15,872 bases of DNA from JBMNQI01 sp050944055 (GTDB lineage: Bacteria > Bacillota > Clostridia > Oscillospirales > Oscillospiraceae), in contig JBMNQI010000051.1 in NCBI GenBank assembly GCA_050944055.1, forward strand, positions 1 to 15,872, given 5' to 3'. Shown here piece after piece: positions 5,659 through 14,587 of the stretch. The notes below the pieces were generated by a model. The model did not search any database, was not told the origin of the DNA, and was given only the letters and a program-made list of their open reading frames with translations. A program made the translations under genes and the position numbers. Position 1 is the first letter of the stretch; each line of letters starts with the position of its first letter.

Positions 5659-8600
5659 TCATATCCGTACCTCTACCTCACACACCCCCTCGGTATCCAA
5701 AGGGATTCCGCCGGGGTGCGTTGTTTTTTCAGCGCCGCGCGTGACGCTGATTCTTATCTCTCCCCTGTCGGTGCGCCAAATGGCCTTGTAGCCCGGCCAT
5801 GACTCGGGAAGGCGGGGCTCGATATAGAGAATCCCGTTTCTGACCTTCAGACCCAGCATATCCTCGGTGGCTACCCTGTAATACCACCCGGCTGCCCCCG
5901 TATACCATGTCCAGCCCCCTCGCCCTTTGTGTTCTCTGTTCCAGTAGACATCCGCCGCCAGGACATAAGGCTCTGTCCTGTATACCTCCTGTTTGCGGCC
6001 GCCCGGAAGTATAGCCTCAAGCACGGACCAGCCCTCCTCAATCAGCCCGACGCGGAAGCATGCCATCGCCAGCCATTCCGCAGCGTGTGTGTACTGCCCG
6101 CCGTTTTCCCTGACTCCCTCAATATAGCTGCGTATATAACCGGGGTTGCGCCCCGTCTCAGAAAATGCCGGCGTCAGCAGGCGCACGACGCGCGAATCCT
6201 TTTCGAAAAGCTCCTCAAGAGCGGTTCTAAGAGCTTTGATAACTCTCTCGCGGTCATGGCCGCCCGGGAGTACTGAGAAGCTTTGAGCAATACTGTCAAT
6301 CATGCAGTCGCCTGATTCTTTTGAGCCTAAGGGCGCGCCGTCGTCGTACCAGGCCCTTGTATACCTGTCGCCGTCCCATGCGTTCTGCGCAGCCTGCGTG
6401 AGCTCAATTGCCTTCTCCTCATATCCTCGGCCGGGAGCAAGCGGGGCGAACAGCTCCAGAACGTGTATAAGGAACCATGTCAGCCAAACGCTTTCACCCC
6501 TGCCCATTATTCCAACGCGGTCGAACCCGTCGTTCCAGTCGCCGCTGCCGATAAGGCAGCATCCATGCGCGCCGAAGCCCCTGCTTAAAACCAGGTCGAC
6601 GGCACGCAGGCAGTGCTCAAGTACGGTATCCTCGTCTTCGCTGATTCTTGCCGCCTCATACCGCTCATTCTCGTTTTCGTTCAATACGGGCGATTCAAGC
6701 CATGGCGCTTTTTCACTGAGCAAATCAGTATCTCCGGTATGCTCAATATAAACAGCCACGGCATACGGCAGCCAAAGAAGGTCGTCCGTGCACCTGGTTC
6801 TCACGCCGCGCGAAAATGAGCCGCTGTTTCCAAGCGGGTGCCACCAGTGCTGAACGTCGCCCTCGCGGTACTGGCGCCCGGCGGCGCGTATTATATGCTC
6901 GCGGACGAGCTGAGGGTCATGGTCGATATACGCGCAGATGTCCTGAAGCTGGTCGCGGAAGCCGTAAGCCCCTCCGCTCTGGTATAAACCGGAGCGGCCG
7001 AGTATCCTGCCTGTAAGAGTCTGATAAAGCGCCCAGCCGTTCAGATAATTGTCAAAACCGGGCGACGGCGTCTGAACTGTCAGGCGCAGCACGCGCCTGC
7101 GGCTTTCCTCTTTTGCTTTTTCAAGCTCAGCCTGCGCCCTCTCAAATGAAGCCAGAGAGCGTATTTCTTCAAGCTCTCCCGTGTCGGTGAAAAAGCCTGT
7201 TACCAGCACCGCGCGCCCCTGCAGCCTGAGCCTTATCTCCACCTCCGGGAAAACGTCATAACCTATTGTTATCTTCTCCGGTTCGGCGTCGGCGCAAAGA
7301 AGCATGGTTCCGCTGAAGTCCGTATTTGACGGGTTTGAAGCAAAAACCGCGCCGTCTCTTAATTCGGTTTGGCAGAAACGTGCAAGCCTATCCTCCGCCC
7401 CGAGTACAAGCTTAACGCGCCAGATAAGCTCGCCCTCTCCCTCGGCGATTATAACGCGCGCGGGCAGGTTTTCAGGTATATATGCGGTCGAGCTCAGCCC
7501 TTCCCTCTCCCACCGGGCGAAACCGAAGCCGTAAGTGACGCGGCAAACCCCTCCTCCGGCAAAAGCGGATACGATTCCATCCCCCGAGCTTAATAGAAGT
7601 ATTTCTCCGCCTTGTACGGCCAATGGGTCGTTGAGCCACGGCGTTAGCTTCATCTCCCGGGCATTCTGATACCAGATATGCCCGGCGCCGGTTTCTGTAG
7701 CCAAATATCCCATCATCCCGTTTGTGAGCATATGGCTCCATGCCGCATACGGTAGGTGCGGCCCTGTTGTGAAACTGAAGCTACCGTCGGGCAGGTAAGA
7801 GCATTCCAGATTGCCGGCCTCCAGGATGCCGCTATGCTGCAAAGGCGCAAGCGGCTCCGCGGCCTCCTGGCCAGCAAGCCCTATAAGATCCTTGGCATCC
7901 TCCGCACCAGCGTCTATCGTATGGACGCCTCCGTAAGCTCCAAGCATTCCGTCCGCCCCAAGCATTCTAAGCAGCTCCGTAACGAGCGCGTGACGCGGCC
8001 TCAGGTAAGCGCCTCCGTCGGGCGTCAGGACCGCAAGATCATAGCTGAACCCGCAGCGCGTAAGAAATACATGGTTTCTAAGCCGCGCGAGCAGCTCTTC
8101 CCTCTTTTCCACATCGGCCTCCGTAACGGCCAGCGGCAAATCGCCGGAAATTCCGAACCGCCATATGGAGCACGGCCCGCCGCCGCTCCCCTTCTTCCTG
8201 AATACGAGCGGCGAAAGCTCCGACATCGCGTTTCCGATCATCGCCGAGTCCATACCGAGCTCGGCGGAAATAAGCGTTACGGCGCATTCAAAGCCGCCGC
8301 CGGGATTGAGCGCCTTTCTGGCTCTGTCGGCTAACTCCGAATCGCAGCCTGCGCAGATTGCAAATCGCACCTCGGCCTCCGAATTCTCGTCCATCTCCAG
8401 CGGCACGCGTATAAGCACGAAAGGGTCGAGCACGGAGCCGAGTGTTTTGCCCGCTTTTTTCCGAAGCGCCGCTTTTAAATCCCCCCTGCCAATAACCGCT
8501 TCCCTTGCGGTGTCGAAAAAATAGGGCTTGTCACATGAAAAAGACATATATCGAGCGGGCGAAGTTCCGCGGGACCGCCTGCGTATCAGCAGCACGTCGT

Positions 8601-11600
8601 CGCTGAGCGAGGTCTCAATAGCCAGCTTGGAAAATGAGGGGTGGCTGTAATACTCGGCTTCGGGCGCTAACACGGGCTCGAAGGCTACAGCCGCTTCGAC
8701 AGTGCGCGCCGGCCCGAAGTTCTTAATTCTGAGAATCCTTATTTCCCCGTCGAGGCCCTGGAGCACGCGGACTTCAAGCTCTGATTCCAGATCATGGCCT
8801 TTTGCCCGATATTTGCATACTTCCGGGGCAAATTCCGAAGAATACTCCATGTCCTCCCCGTATACGGGCAGCAGGGAGAACGAATCTTCGCCTGTTTTCG
8901 CGTATACGGAGACGCCCGCCGAGCCTCCAAAAATCCGCGGGTCAAACGAATAGAGCCTCAGGCTCTGCCATTTCGCGCAGAACCGCCCGGTATCCGTGCA
9001 TAAGAGCGTGTAATTGCCGTTGGACAGCAGAGTGCATCTTGGGTTTTTATAGTCGGGAGCGCCGTTTTCCTGCCTCCATGCCTCTGAAACGGGGCGCATT
9101 GTTCGCTCGGGTATAGCTTCGTCGGCTCTTCGCAGCATGGGCGCGTCGAGCGGCAGCTTTTCTTCGAGCAGCTCGCGGAAGGCCGCCATTCTCGGGTCGC
9201 TCATAAACCGCTTCTGCATGACGTTATTGTTGAGCGCGTTATCAATGGCGACAATGCTCATCCCCATATGGTGGGCCATATAGGAGCGCACAATTGGAGC
9301 TCCGTGTTTTGTGCGGCGCTTATCCGTATAATCTCTTGCCTCATAAAACCCGTACTGTCCGATCATACCCGCCTCGGACATTTTAATCAGGTTTTTCACG
9401 GAGTTTTTCGGATCCACGTTAAGCGCCAGAAAGCTTGAATACGGGGAAACGACAAGCTCCGCGTCCAGCGAGCGCTTCAGCCCGAGGCTCTGGACTCCGT
9501 GGGCTTTATACTGGTAGTGGAGCGTAGGGTCAAAAGCGTAATAACCGCTCTCAGAAATCCCCCACGGCACGTTTTTCTTCCCGCGCACCCTCCTGCGCTG
9601 TTCATAAACGCAAAAACGGCAGGTTTCGGCTATCAGGCTGTTGTCTGTGCAGGGCAGAAGCAGGTTGGGCATAAGGTATTCAAACATCGTACCTGTCCAT
9701 GAAGCCATACCTCTGAATCCCCCGGCGCCGACCATCGCCCTCGAAAGGCGCTCCCAATGGCGTTTCGGCGCTTCACCGCGCGCTATAGCTATATAGCTCA
9801 GCTGCCGTGCCTCGCTCGCCATGAGGTCGTACCAGCCCGTCATCGGCTCGCACTTATCCGCGTCCAGGCCTATCTGAAACAGCCTGCGGCGCTTATCATA
9901 GAGGTATCTGAAATCGGGCTGCGAGGCTAACATTTCGGCAATATTGGCCAATTTGTCTGCTTTAGGCGAGCCGAGCTCCCTGAGCCCCGCGGCGAGCGCC
10001 AGCATACAGCCTACAAAGTTTCCGGAATCGACAGACGACAGTACGCGTGGATGAAGCGGCTCAAGCGTATGCGTATCGAACCAGTTAAAGAGATGACCGT
10101 GCATCTTAGGCATGCGCTGTATGGTCGAGAGTAATCTCTCAAGGAAGGCCAGCGCCTTCTCCTCAGTCGTCAGTTGAAGGTCAAGCGCCGCCAGAGCGGA
10201 TAGGGCCGCAAAGCCGATATTTGTGGGCGAGGTCCTATGCGCGATCCCGGCGGGAGGCAGCTCCTGGTAGTTATCCGGAGGCAGGAAATTATCCTCTTCG
10301 GAACAGAATTCGGAAAACCAGCGCCAGATAAGCCCCGCCTGCTTGAGCAGAAAACTGCGCTCCGCAGGCGACAGCCTTTCTTTTTCGACACGAACCCGGC
10401 TTATAAATGACGCGGCCGCCGGGGCAACAAACCAAAGGATTCCCGCTGAAATCGCGGCCGGATGACTGGAAAGCAAGGCGGGAAGCAGACCCAAAAGCAT
10501 TGACGGCCACATTTTCCGCAGATGCGTCCTGAGCGATGTTTCAAATCGTTTTTCGGTGTCGGCGGCAGTTACCCATTCAAGCAGTCCCCGCTTTGTTACC
10601 GCCATCCTCCAAAGCGCCGTCAGAATAGCCGAAATGCTTGTCCATGCCTCATAAGGAAGGAACAGAAGCTGGAGCACGGTCCGCCAAAATGTTCCGGACC
10701 ATCCGGCAATAATATTGCTGTGCCTGCGCGGATGCCCGCCCTTCCTGAATAATTCGATCGCCGTGTCAATCAGCAGCCCGCACATAACGGCGAGCAGCGA
10801 AACAATAAGGCAAAGAGCCACCCGGTCCGCTCCAAGCATTGATAATAGCAGCGCCGCAAAAATGAAGGGCCGGACAAGGCTCCGGCGAAGGTTGTCAAAG
10901 ATTTTCCATCTGGTCAGAGAGCTCAGCGGGTTCTTTTCCCGTCCGGTTTTCGAAGGAGAACGGGGTTTAAGCCACGCAATCAGCTGCCAGTCGCCCCGCG
11001 TCCACCGGTGAAGCCGCGTGTAGTATGATAATACCTTATATGGGCAGCTGTCCGTCAGAGTAATGGAAGACAGGTATCCGGCGCGCAGATATCCTCCTTC
11101 AAGCAGGTCGTGGGACAAGACTCGCCCCTGCGGGATCCTTTCGTCCAGGCAGGCTAAATATGCGTCGACGTCGATTATACCCTTCCCGGCGAAGCTCCCC
11201 GCATCAAACAAATCCTGATAAACGTCGCCCGCGGCCGAGCCGTACGGGTCCGCCCCGCCCTGGCCCCCGAAAAGCATAGAAAACAGGGATTTGTTGGCGG
11301 CTCTGAGATCCGTTTCCATGCGCGGCTGCAGTATTCCGTGCCCGCGCTCGACTATCCTGCTCTCATTGTCTACAACCGGACGGTTCAACGGGTGCATCAT
11401 CGCGCCGATCATTTTTTTCGCGCTGCCGATGTCAAGCCTCGTATCGGAGTCGAGCGTAATCACAAAGCGTACGCCATCAAGCCATTCGCTCTCGCCGCTG
11501 AGAACCTTAAGCCCGCTGTCTTTTCCGCGAAGCATGCGCATCAACTCGAGAAGTGCGCCTCTTTTTCGTTCCCACGGCATATACTTTCCCTCCCGCTCTA

Positions 11601-12774
11601 TGAACCTGCGCTCGCGAAACAGCATGTAAAAGCAGTTGCCGTACTTTTCATTGAGGGCGTCGACGGCCTGCTTAACTGCTATTACCGTCTCATTGTCAAT
11701 TTTAAACTCCGGTTCCTTCGAGTCCGGCAGGTCGCACAGAAGGCCCAGGCGCATAAATTCCCCCGCATCCCGGTTTGATAAACTGTATTTCTCAAGCTTT
11801 CCTGCAAGGTCAAGCGCTTCGTCGGGCGTTGTGATAAGAGTTGAAATAACGCAGAGGGTCCGCGCCTGATTTTGTATGCCGTCAAAATCATCTATGCGGG
11901 GCAATTCGCGCGGCTGCACATAACGAAGAATAAAAAAATCTATAAGCGTTTTGACTATTTCGGAAATGGGGAGAAGCAGCATAAGCGGAATCCAGACTTC
12001 GCCGGTTACGGCCCCCGTCAGGGCTGCGATCAGTACTGAAATAAGGCAGACAGCCGTAATATAAGCGCGTTCGCTTTTACGTTTTTGATTCTTCCCCAGG
12101 GGTTTTTCAAAAATGTAATAACCTACGTGGCCTGCACGGCCTTTTCCCGTCTTTGAAAGCTCAACCGCTATTCGCGCGGCCTCAGCCCCGCTTATATCCT
12201 CGGCCTTTGCAAGGCGCTCAGCCTCGCGCCTGTACCGAATCTTGGAGCGCTCGTCCATGCGGGCATAATAGCCCGACGGGTCGCCAAGCAGCTCCCGCTC
12301 TATGAGGCTCGCGCGGTTCAATAGTTCGGTGAAGTCCGCCGTCGACATAAAGCGCAGCGAAGTGACGGCTTCCGATACCGGCACAGTGTTGTTGGCCACG
12401 GCGGCTATGAGAGCGGCGCGTACCAGCGGCACGAACATATTTAGTTCATCGCCTGACAGCGGATTTTGTCTTTGTTTCTTTTCCAGGAATTTTTCAAAAT
12501 ATGTCTCGGTTACCCTCCCCTTATATGTCCTCACCATTTCGTGCGCCGACTGAAACGCGATCTCCCGAAGAGGCTGCGATTCGCGAAGCGCAATGAGCGC
12601 GCTTCGCCCCTCCCGCTCTATCAGGTAGCGGTTGTCGAGCAGCCATTCGTCCTCCTGCGGTATGTCCTCTTTGTGGGAATTTCTTTCCGACGCGGCCTCA
12701 AATCTCTTTCTTACCCTTTCAAGATCGCGCTGGAGGTCGTGCTGGCAGATACGCAGAGCCGTTTTCCGTCCCAT
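5659..12774 (-). CDS. Cyclic beta-1,2-glucan synthase-like protein (GT84, glycoamylase-like and GH94 modules)
   Basis: At 2371 residues this is a full multidomain NdvB/Cgs-type protein. In order: a soluble N-terminal region (1-235); membrane helices at about 238-257 and 260-284; a GT84-like glycosyltransferase region with VITLDSDT (Asp442, Asp444), LSHDLLEG and RWTRGDWQL (590-598); further helices at about 637-675, 700-722 and 757-792. Next is a glycoamylase/cyclization-like domain with HGHLFNWFDTHTL (Asp900) and SSVDSGNF (Asp916), corresponding to the module assigned to GH189 in Clostridial homologues. Two GH94-type beta-sandwich regions follow (near 1240-1500 and 1650-1860), then the (alpha/alpha)6 GH94 domain with YGFRDQLQD (near 1938-1946) and GSGDWNDG (Asp2079, Asp2082). 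Family knowledge: synthesis of beta-1,2-glucan from UDP-glucose, cyclization, and chain-length control by phosphorolysis. The frame is open up to 13062, but I prefer the ATG at 12774 (GGAGG 5 nt upstream); the longer form would run through the promoter and into ylxM. No exporter is in the window. Confidence 0.92.
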   Translation of the reverse strand: MGRKTALRICQHDLQRDLERVRKRFEAASERNSHKEDIPQEDEWLLDNRYLIEREGRSALIALRESQPLREIAFQSAHEMVRTYKGRVTETYFEKFLEKKQRQNPLSGDELNMFVPLVRAALIAAVANNTVPVSEAVTSLRFMSTADFTELLNRASLIERELLGDPSGYYARMDERSKIRYRREAERLAKAEDISGAEAARIAVELSKTGKGRAGHVGYYIFEKPLGKNQKRKSERAYITAVCLISVLIAALTGAVTGEVWIPLMLLLPISEIVKTLIDFFILRYVQPRELPRIDDFDGIQNQARTLCVISTLITTPDEALDLAGKLEKYSLSNRDAGEFMRLGLLCDLPDSKEPEFKIDNETVIAVKQAVDALNEKYGNCFYMLFRERRFIEREGKYMPWERKRGALLELMRMLRGKDSGLKVLSGESEWLDGVRFVITLDSDTRLDIGSAKKMIGAMMHPLNRPVVDNESRIVERGHGILQPRMETDLRAANKSLFSMLFGGQGGADPYGSAAGDVYQDLFDAGSFAGKGIIDVDAYLACLDERIPQGRVLSHDLLEGGYLRAGYLSSITLTDSCPYKVLSYYTRLHRWTRGDWQLIAWLKPRSPSKTGREKNPLSSLTRWKIFDNLRRSLVRPFIFAALLLSMLGADRVALCLIVSLLAVMCGLLIDTAIELFRKGGHPRRHSNIIAGWSGTFWRTVLQLLFLPYEAWTSISAILTALWRMAVTKRGLLEWVTAADTEKRFETSLRTHLRKMWPSMLLGLLPALLSSHPAAISAGILWFVAPAAASFISRVRVEKERLSPAERSFLLKQAGLIWRWFSEFCSEEDNFLPPDNYQELPPAGIAHRTSPTNIGFAALSALAALDLQLTTEEKALAFLERLLSTIQRMPKMHGHLFNWFDTHTLEPLHPRVLSSVDSGNFVGCMLALAAGLRELGSPKADKLANIAEMLASQPDFRYLYDKRRRLFQIGLDADKCEPMTGWYDLMASEARQLSYIAIARGEAPKRHWERLSRAMVGAGGFRGMASWTGTMFEYLMPNLLLPCTDNSLIAETCRFCVYEQRRRVRGKKNVPWGISESGYYAFDPTLHYQYKAHGVQSLGLKRSLDAELVVSPYSSFLALNVDPKNSVKNLIKMSEAGMIGQYGFYEARDYTDKRRTKHGAPIVRSYMAHHMGMSIVAIDNALNNNVMQKRFMSDPRMAAFRELLEEKLPLDAPMLRRADEAIPERTMRPVSEAWRQENGAPDYKNPRCTLLSNGNYTLLCTDTGRFCAKWQSLRLYSFDPRIFGGSAGVSVYAKTGEDSFSLLPVYGEDMEYSSEFAPEVCKYRAKGHDLESELEVRVLQGLDGEIRILRIKNFGPARTVEAAVAFEPVLAPEAEYYSHPSFSKLAIETSLSDDVLLIRRRSRGTSPARYMSFSCDKPYFFDTAREAVIGRGDLKAALRKKAGKTLGSVLDPFVLIRVPLEMDENSEAEVRFAICAGCDSELADRARKALNPGGGFECAVTLISAELGMDSAMIGNAMSELSPLVFRKKGSGGGPCSIWRFGISGDLPLAVTEADVEKREELLARLRNHVFLTRCGFSYDLAVLTPDGGAYLRPRHALVTELLRMLGADGMLGAYGGVHTIDAGAEDAKDLIGLAGQEAAEPLAPLQHSGILEAGNLECSYLPDGSFSFTTGPHLPYAAWSHMLTNGMMGYLATETGAGHIWYQNAREMKLTPWLNDPLAVQGGEILLLSSGDGIVSAFAGGGVCRVTYGFGFARWEREGLSSTAYIPENLPARVIIAEGEGELIWRVKLVLGAEDRLARFCQTELRDGAVFASNPSNTDFSGTMLLCADAEPEKITIGYDVFPEVEIRLRLQGRAVLVTGFFTDTGELEEIRSLASFERAQAELEKAKEESRRRVLRLTVQTPSPGFDNYLNGWALYQTLTGRILGRSGLYQSGGAYGFRDQLQDICAYIDHDPQLVREHIIRAAGRQYREGDVQHWWHPLGNSGSFSRGVRTRCTDDLLWLPYAVAVYIEHTGDTDLLSEKAPWLESPVLNENENERYEAARISEDEDTVLEHCLRAVDLVLSRGFGAHGCCLIGSGDWNDGFDRVGIMGRGESVWLTWFLIHVLELFAPLAPGRGYEEKAIELTQAAQNAWDGDRYTRAWYDDGAPLGSKESGDCMIDSIAQSFSVLPGGHDRERVIKALRTALEELFEKDSRVVRLLTPAFSETGRNPGYIRSYIEGVRENGGQYTHAAEWLAMACFRVGLIEEGWSVLEAILPGGRKQEVYRTEPYVLAADVYWNREHKGRGGWTWYTGAAGWYYRVATEDMLGLKVRNGILYIEPRLPESWPGYKAIWRTDRGEIRISVTRGAEKTTHPGGIPLDTEGVCEVEVRI
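5683..5730 (+). terminator. Intrinsic terminator for the UDG transcript, inside the glucan synthase coding region
   Basis: The plus strand folds as CACCCC (5683-5688) with GGGGTG (5713-5718), a 2x2 internal mismatch, CGG (5691-5693) with CCG (5708-5710), a U-U mismatch, then ATCC (5695-5698) with GGAT (5703-5706) around an AAAG tetraloop: 13 base pairs in all. CG and then TTGTTTTTT (5721-5729) follow at once. It lies within the last ~22 codons of the convergent glucan synthase gene. On the minus strand no T-tract follows, so it should act in one direction only. Confidence 0.8.
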
Positions 12775-12863
12775 ATCTTCCTCCCGGATGCGTTTTTCGT
12801 TATTTTTACCGCCGCAGGCTTTAATATACTGTGCTCCCCTCTTCCTTCGCTCCCAAAAAACGC

Positions 12864-12892
12864 TTGACAAACAGGTTCGGATAGTATAAACT
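12864..12892 (+). promoter_or_regulatory. Promoter of the ylxM-ffh-rpsP-khpA-rimM-trmD operon
   Basis: A perfect -35 TTGACA (12864-12869) is followed after 17 bp by TAAACT (12887-12892); TATAAA (12885-12890, 15-bp spacer) is an alternative -10. The predicted transcript starts near 12897-12899, directly at the hairpin that precedes the ylxM start codon. Confidence 0.75.
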
Positions 12893-12910
12893 TCAGTATC
12901 TGTAAAGCAA
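12883..12910 (-). promoter_or_regulatory. Candidate minus-strand promoter for the glucan synthase gene
   Basis: On the minus strand, TTGCTT (plus 12905-12910) and TATACT (plus 12883-12888) are separated by 16 bp. This would overlap the ylxM-ffh promoter almost completely and give a leader of about 100 nt. That leader contains a long-range 8-bp pairing, AAAAACGC (plus 12856-12863) with GCGTTTTT (plus 12790-12797). The call is tentative. Confidence 0.4.
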
Positions 12911-12927
12911 ATATACTTTACAGGAGG
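12900..12927 (+). promoter_or_regulatory. 5'-terminal hairpin overlapping the ylxM ribosome binding site
   Basis: A perfect inverted repeat, CTGTAAAG (12900-12907) and CTTTACAG (12916-12923), encloses an 8-nt A/T-rich loop. The right arm shares its last two bases with the AGGAGG Shine-Dalgarno (12922-12927), which lies 6 nt before the ATG at 12934. It could stabilize the mRNA 5' end, tune initiation, or act as a DNA operator; the sequence alone does not decide. Confidence 0.55.
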
Positions 12928-12933
12928 CGTTGC

Positions 12934-13239
12934 ATGAAAGAGGATGCGCACCGCATGATCCTGCTTTTCGACTACTACGGCGAAGCGCTTACGCCCAGGC
13001 AGCGCGAATGCTTTGACCGGCACTACAACGACGACCTGTCGCTCGCCGAAATAGCTGAGCATCTGGGAATTTCACGCCAGGGAGTGCGGGACAATATCGT
13101 AAGGGCTGAGAAAGCCCTGCTTGATATGGAAGAGAAATCGGGTCTGCTCGCGCGGCGCACGGAGAACCAGAAAACCGCGCAGCGCCTTCTAGAGATAGCC
13201 GCCGAGCTTAATGAAATAGCCAGAAGTATGAAGGAGTAA
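12934..13239 (+). CDS. ylxM: YlxM family (UPF0122) helix-turn-helix protein, SRP-associated
   Basis: This 101-residue protein matches the YlxM/UPF0122 family, which is nearly always encoded directly before ffh in Firmicutes. The N-terminal part, LLFDYYGEALTPRQRECFDRHYND, leads into a sigma-region-4-like helix-turn-helix (LAEIAEHLGISRQGVRDNIVRAEKALL, about 36-62), followed by a helical C-terminal tail. Work on streptococcal YlxM links it to binding of the signal recognition particle and modulation of its activity; a DNA-binding role is also conceivable from the fold. The start is set by AGGAGG 6 nt upstream. Its stop lies 3 nt before ffh, so the two are tightly coupled. Confidence 0.92.
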   Translation: MKEDAHRMILLFDYYGEALTPRQRECFDRHYNDDLSLAEIAEHLGISRQGVRDNIVRAEKALLDMEEKSGLLARRTENQKTAQRLLEIAAELNEIARSMKE

Positions 13240-13242
13240 TCC

Positions 13243-14586
13243 ATGGCTTTTGAAGGTCTGACTGAAAAACTATCCAACACGTTTAAGAAGCTGCGCAGAA
13301 AGGGCCGCCTCACATCCTCGGACGTAAAAGAGGCTATGCGCGAGATACGTCTCGCGCTTCTTGAGGCGGACGTGAGCTATAAGGTAGTCAAGGACTTCAT
13401 AGCCGGCGTTACGGAAAAATGTGTGGGCGCGGATGTTCTTGAGGCTCTCAGCCCGGCGCAGATGATTGTAAAGATCGTCAATCAGGAGCTAATATCTCTT
13501 ATGGGCAGCGAAAACAAGAAGCTCGCAATTTCTTCCAATCCCCCGACTATAGTCATGCTCGTCGGCCTTCAGGGCAGCGGGAAGACGACTAACGGTGCGA
13601 AGCTTGCGGGCCTTATGAAAAAGCAGGGCAAGCGGCCTCTTCTTGTCGCCTGCGATATTTACCGCCCTGCCGCTATTAAGCAGCTCGAGGTCGTCGGCTC
13701 ACAGCTGGGCATACCCGTTTTCCAGATGGGCCAGTCGGACCCCGTGGATATTGCAAAAGCCGCCGTCGCCCACGCTAAAAAATACGGCAACGACATGGTT
13801 TTTCTTGATACGGCCGGCCGCCTCCATATTGACGAAGCTCTGATGGACGAACTGAAAAATATTAAGGCCGCGGTCAATCCGACAGAGATTATGCTAGTGG
13901 TCGACGCCATGACGGGGCAGGACGCCGTAAACGCCGCAAAGGCCTTTGACGAAGCGCTCGGCATAGACGGTGTGCTTCTCAGCAAGCTCGACGGAGACGC
14001 AAGGGGCGGAGCGGCGCTCTCGGTACGCGCCGTCACCGGCAAGCCCATCAAATACGCCGGTATCGGCGAAAAGCTGGACAATATCGAGCCTTTTCATCCG
14101 GAGCGAATGGCATCCCGAATCCTCGGCATGGGCGACATGCTCACTCTTATAGAAAAGGCGGAGCAGTCGTTTGATGAAAAGAAGTCCGCTGAGCTTGCCG
14201 AAAAGATGCGTACCAACCGCATTACGCTCACCGACTTTTACGAGCAGATGGTTCAGCTTCGCAGCATGGGCAGCATGCAGGACGTGCTGGGCATGTTGCC
14301 GGGCATTGACAAAAAGGCTCTCTCCGGCGCCTCGTTCGACGAAAAAGCCCTGTCGCGCACGGAGGCCATAATTCTATCAATGACCCCCCGCGAAAGAGAC
14401 GATCCCAGTATTCTAAACTCAAGCCGCAAAAAAAGAATCGCCGCCGGCAGCGGCACGAATGTCGTCGACGTCAACCGTCTGCTAAAGCAGTTTGAGTCCA
14501 TGCAGCAGCTCATGAAACAGATGTCCGGTAAAAAATTCGGCAAAAGGGGCAGAGGCTTTTCCCCCGGCCTTCCCGGTATGATGTGA
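13243..14586 (+). CDS. ffh: Signal recognition particle GTPase Ffh (SRP54)
   Basis: This 447-residue protein is a full-length SRP54 homologue. The N domain covers about 1-88. The G domain carries the P-loop GLQGSGKTT (108-116), DIYRPAA (138-144), DTAGR (189-193) and SKLDGDARGG (247-256). The methionine-rich M domain (about 300-447) includes QLRSMGSMQDVLGMLPG and AAGSGTNVVDVNRLLKQF, the SRP RNA-binding helix-turn-helix motif. With the 4.5S/6S-type SRP RNA it binds signal sequences on ribosomes and delivers them to the receptor FtsY at the membrane. Neither the SRP RNA gene nor ftsY is in this window. The ATG follows AAGGAG located at the end of ylxM. Confidence 0.98.
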   Translation: MAFEGLTEKLSNTFKKLRRKGRLTSSDVKEAMREIRLALLEADVSYKVVKDFIAGVTEKCVGADVLEALSPAQMIVKIVNQELISLMGSENKKLAISSNPPTIVMLVGLQGSGKTTNGAKLAGLMKKQGKRPLLVACDIYRPAAIKQLEVVGSQLGIPVFQMGQSDPVDIAKAAVAHAKKYGNDMVFLDTAGRLHIDEALMDELKNIKAAVNPTEIMLVVDAMTGQDAVNAAKAFDEALGIDGVLLSKLDGDARGGAALSVRAVTGKPIKYAGIGEKLDNIEPFHPERMASRILGMGDMLTLIEKAEQSFDEKKSAELAEKMRTNRITLTDFYEQMVQLRSMGSMQDVLGMLPGIDKKALSGASFDEKALSRTEAIILSMTPRERDDPSILNSSRKKRIAAGSGTNVVDVNRLLKQFESMQQLMKQMSGKKFGKRGRGFSPGLPGMM

Positions 14587-14587
14587 T

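Noticed and set aside
7756..8334. 192-codon plus-strand open frame inside the glucan synthase gene
   Set aside because: It is antisense to a well-conserved GH94-type region; its arginine- and alanine-rich translation looks like a shadow.
12775..13062. N-terminal extension of the glucan synthase reading frame by 96 codons
   Set aside because: It would pass through the promoter region and overlap the ylxM coding region; the extra residues show no domain, and a good GGAGG-ATG start exists at 12774.
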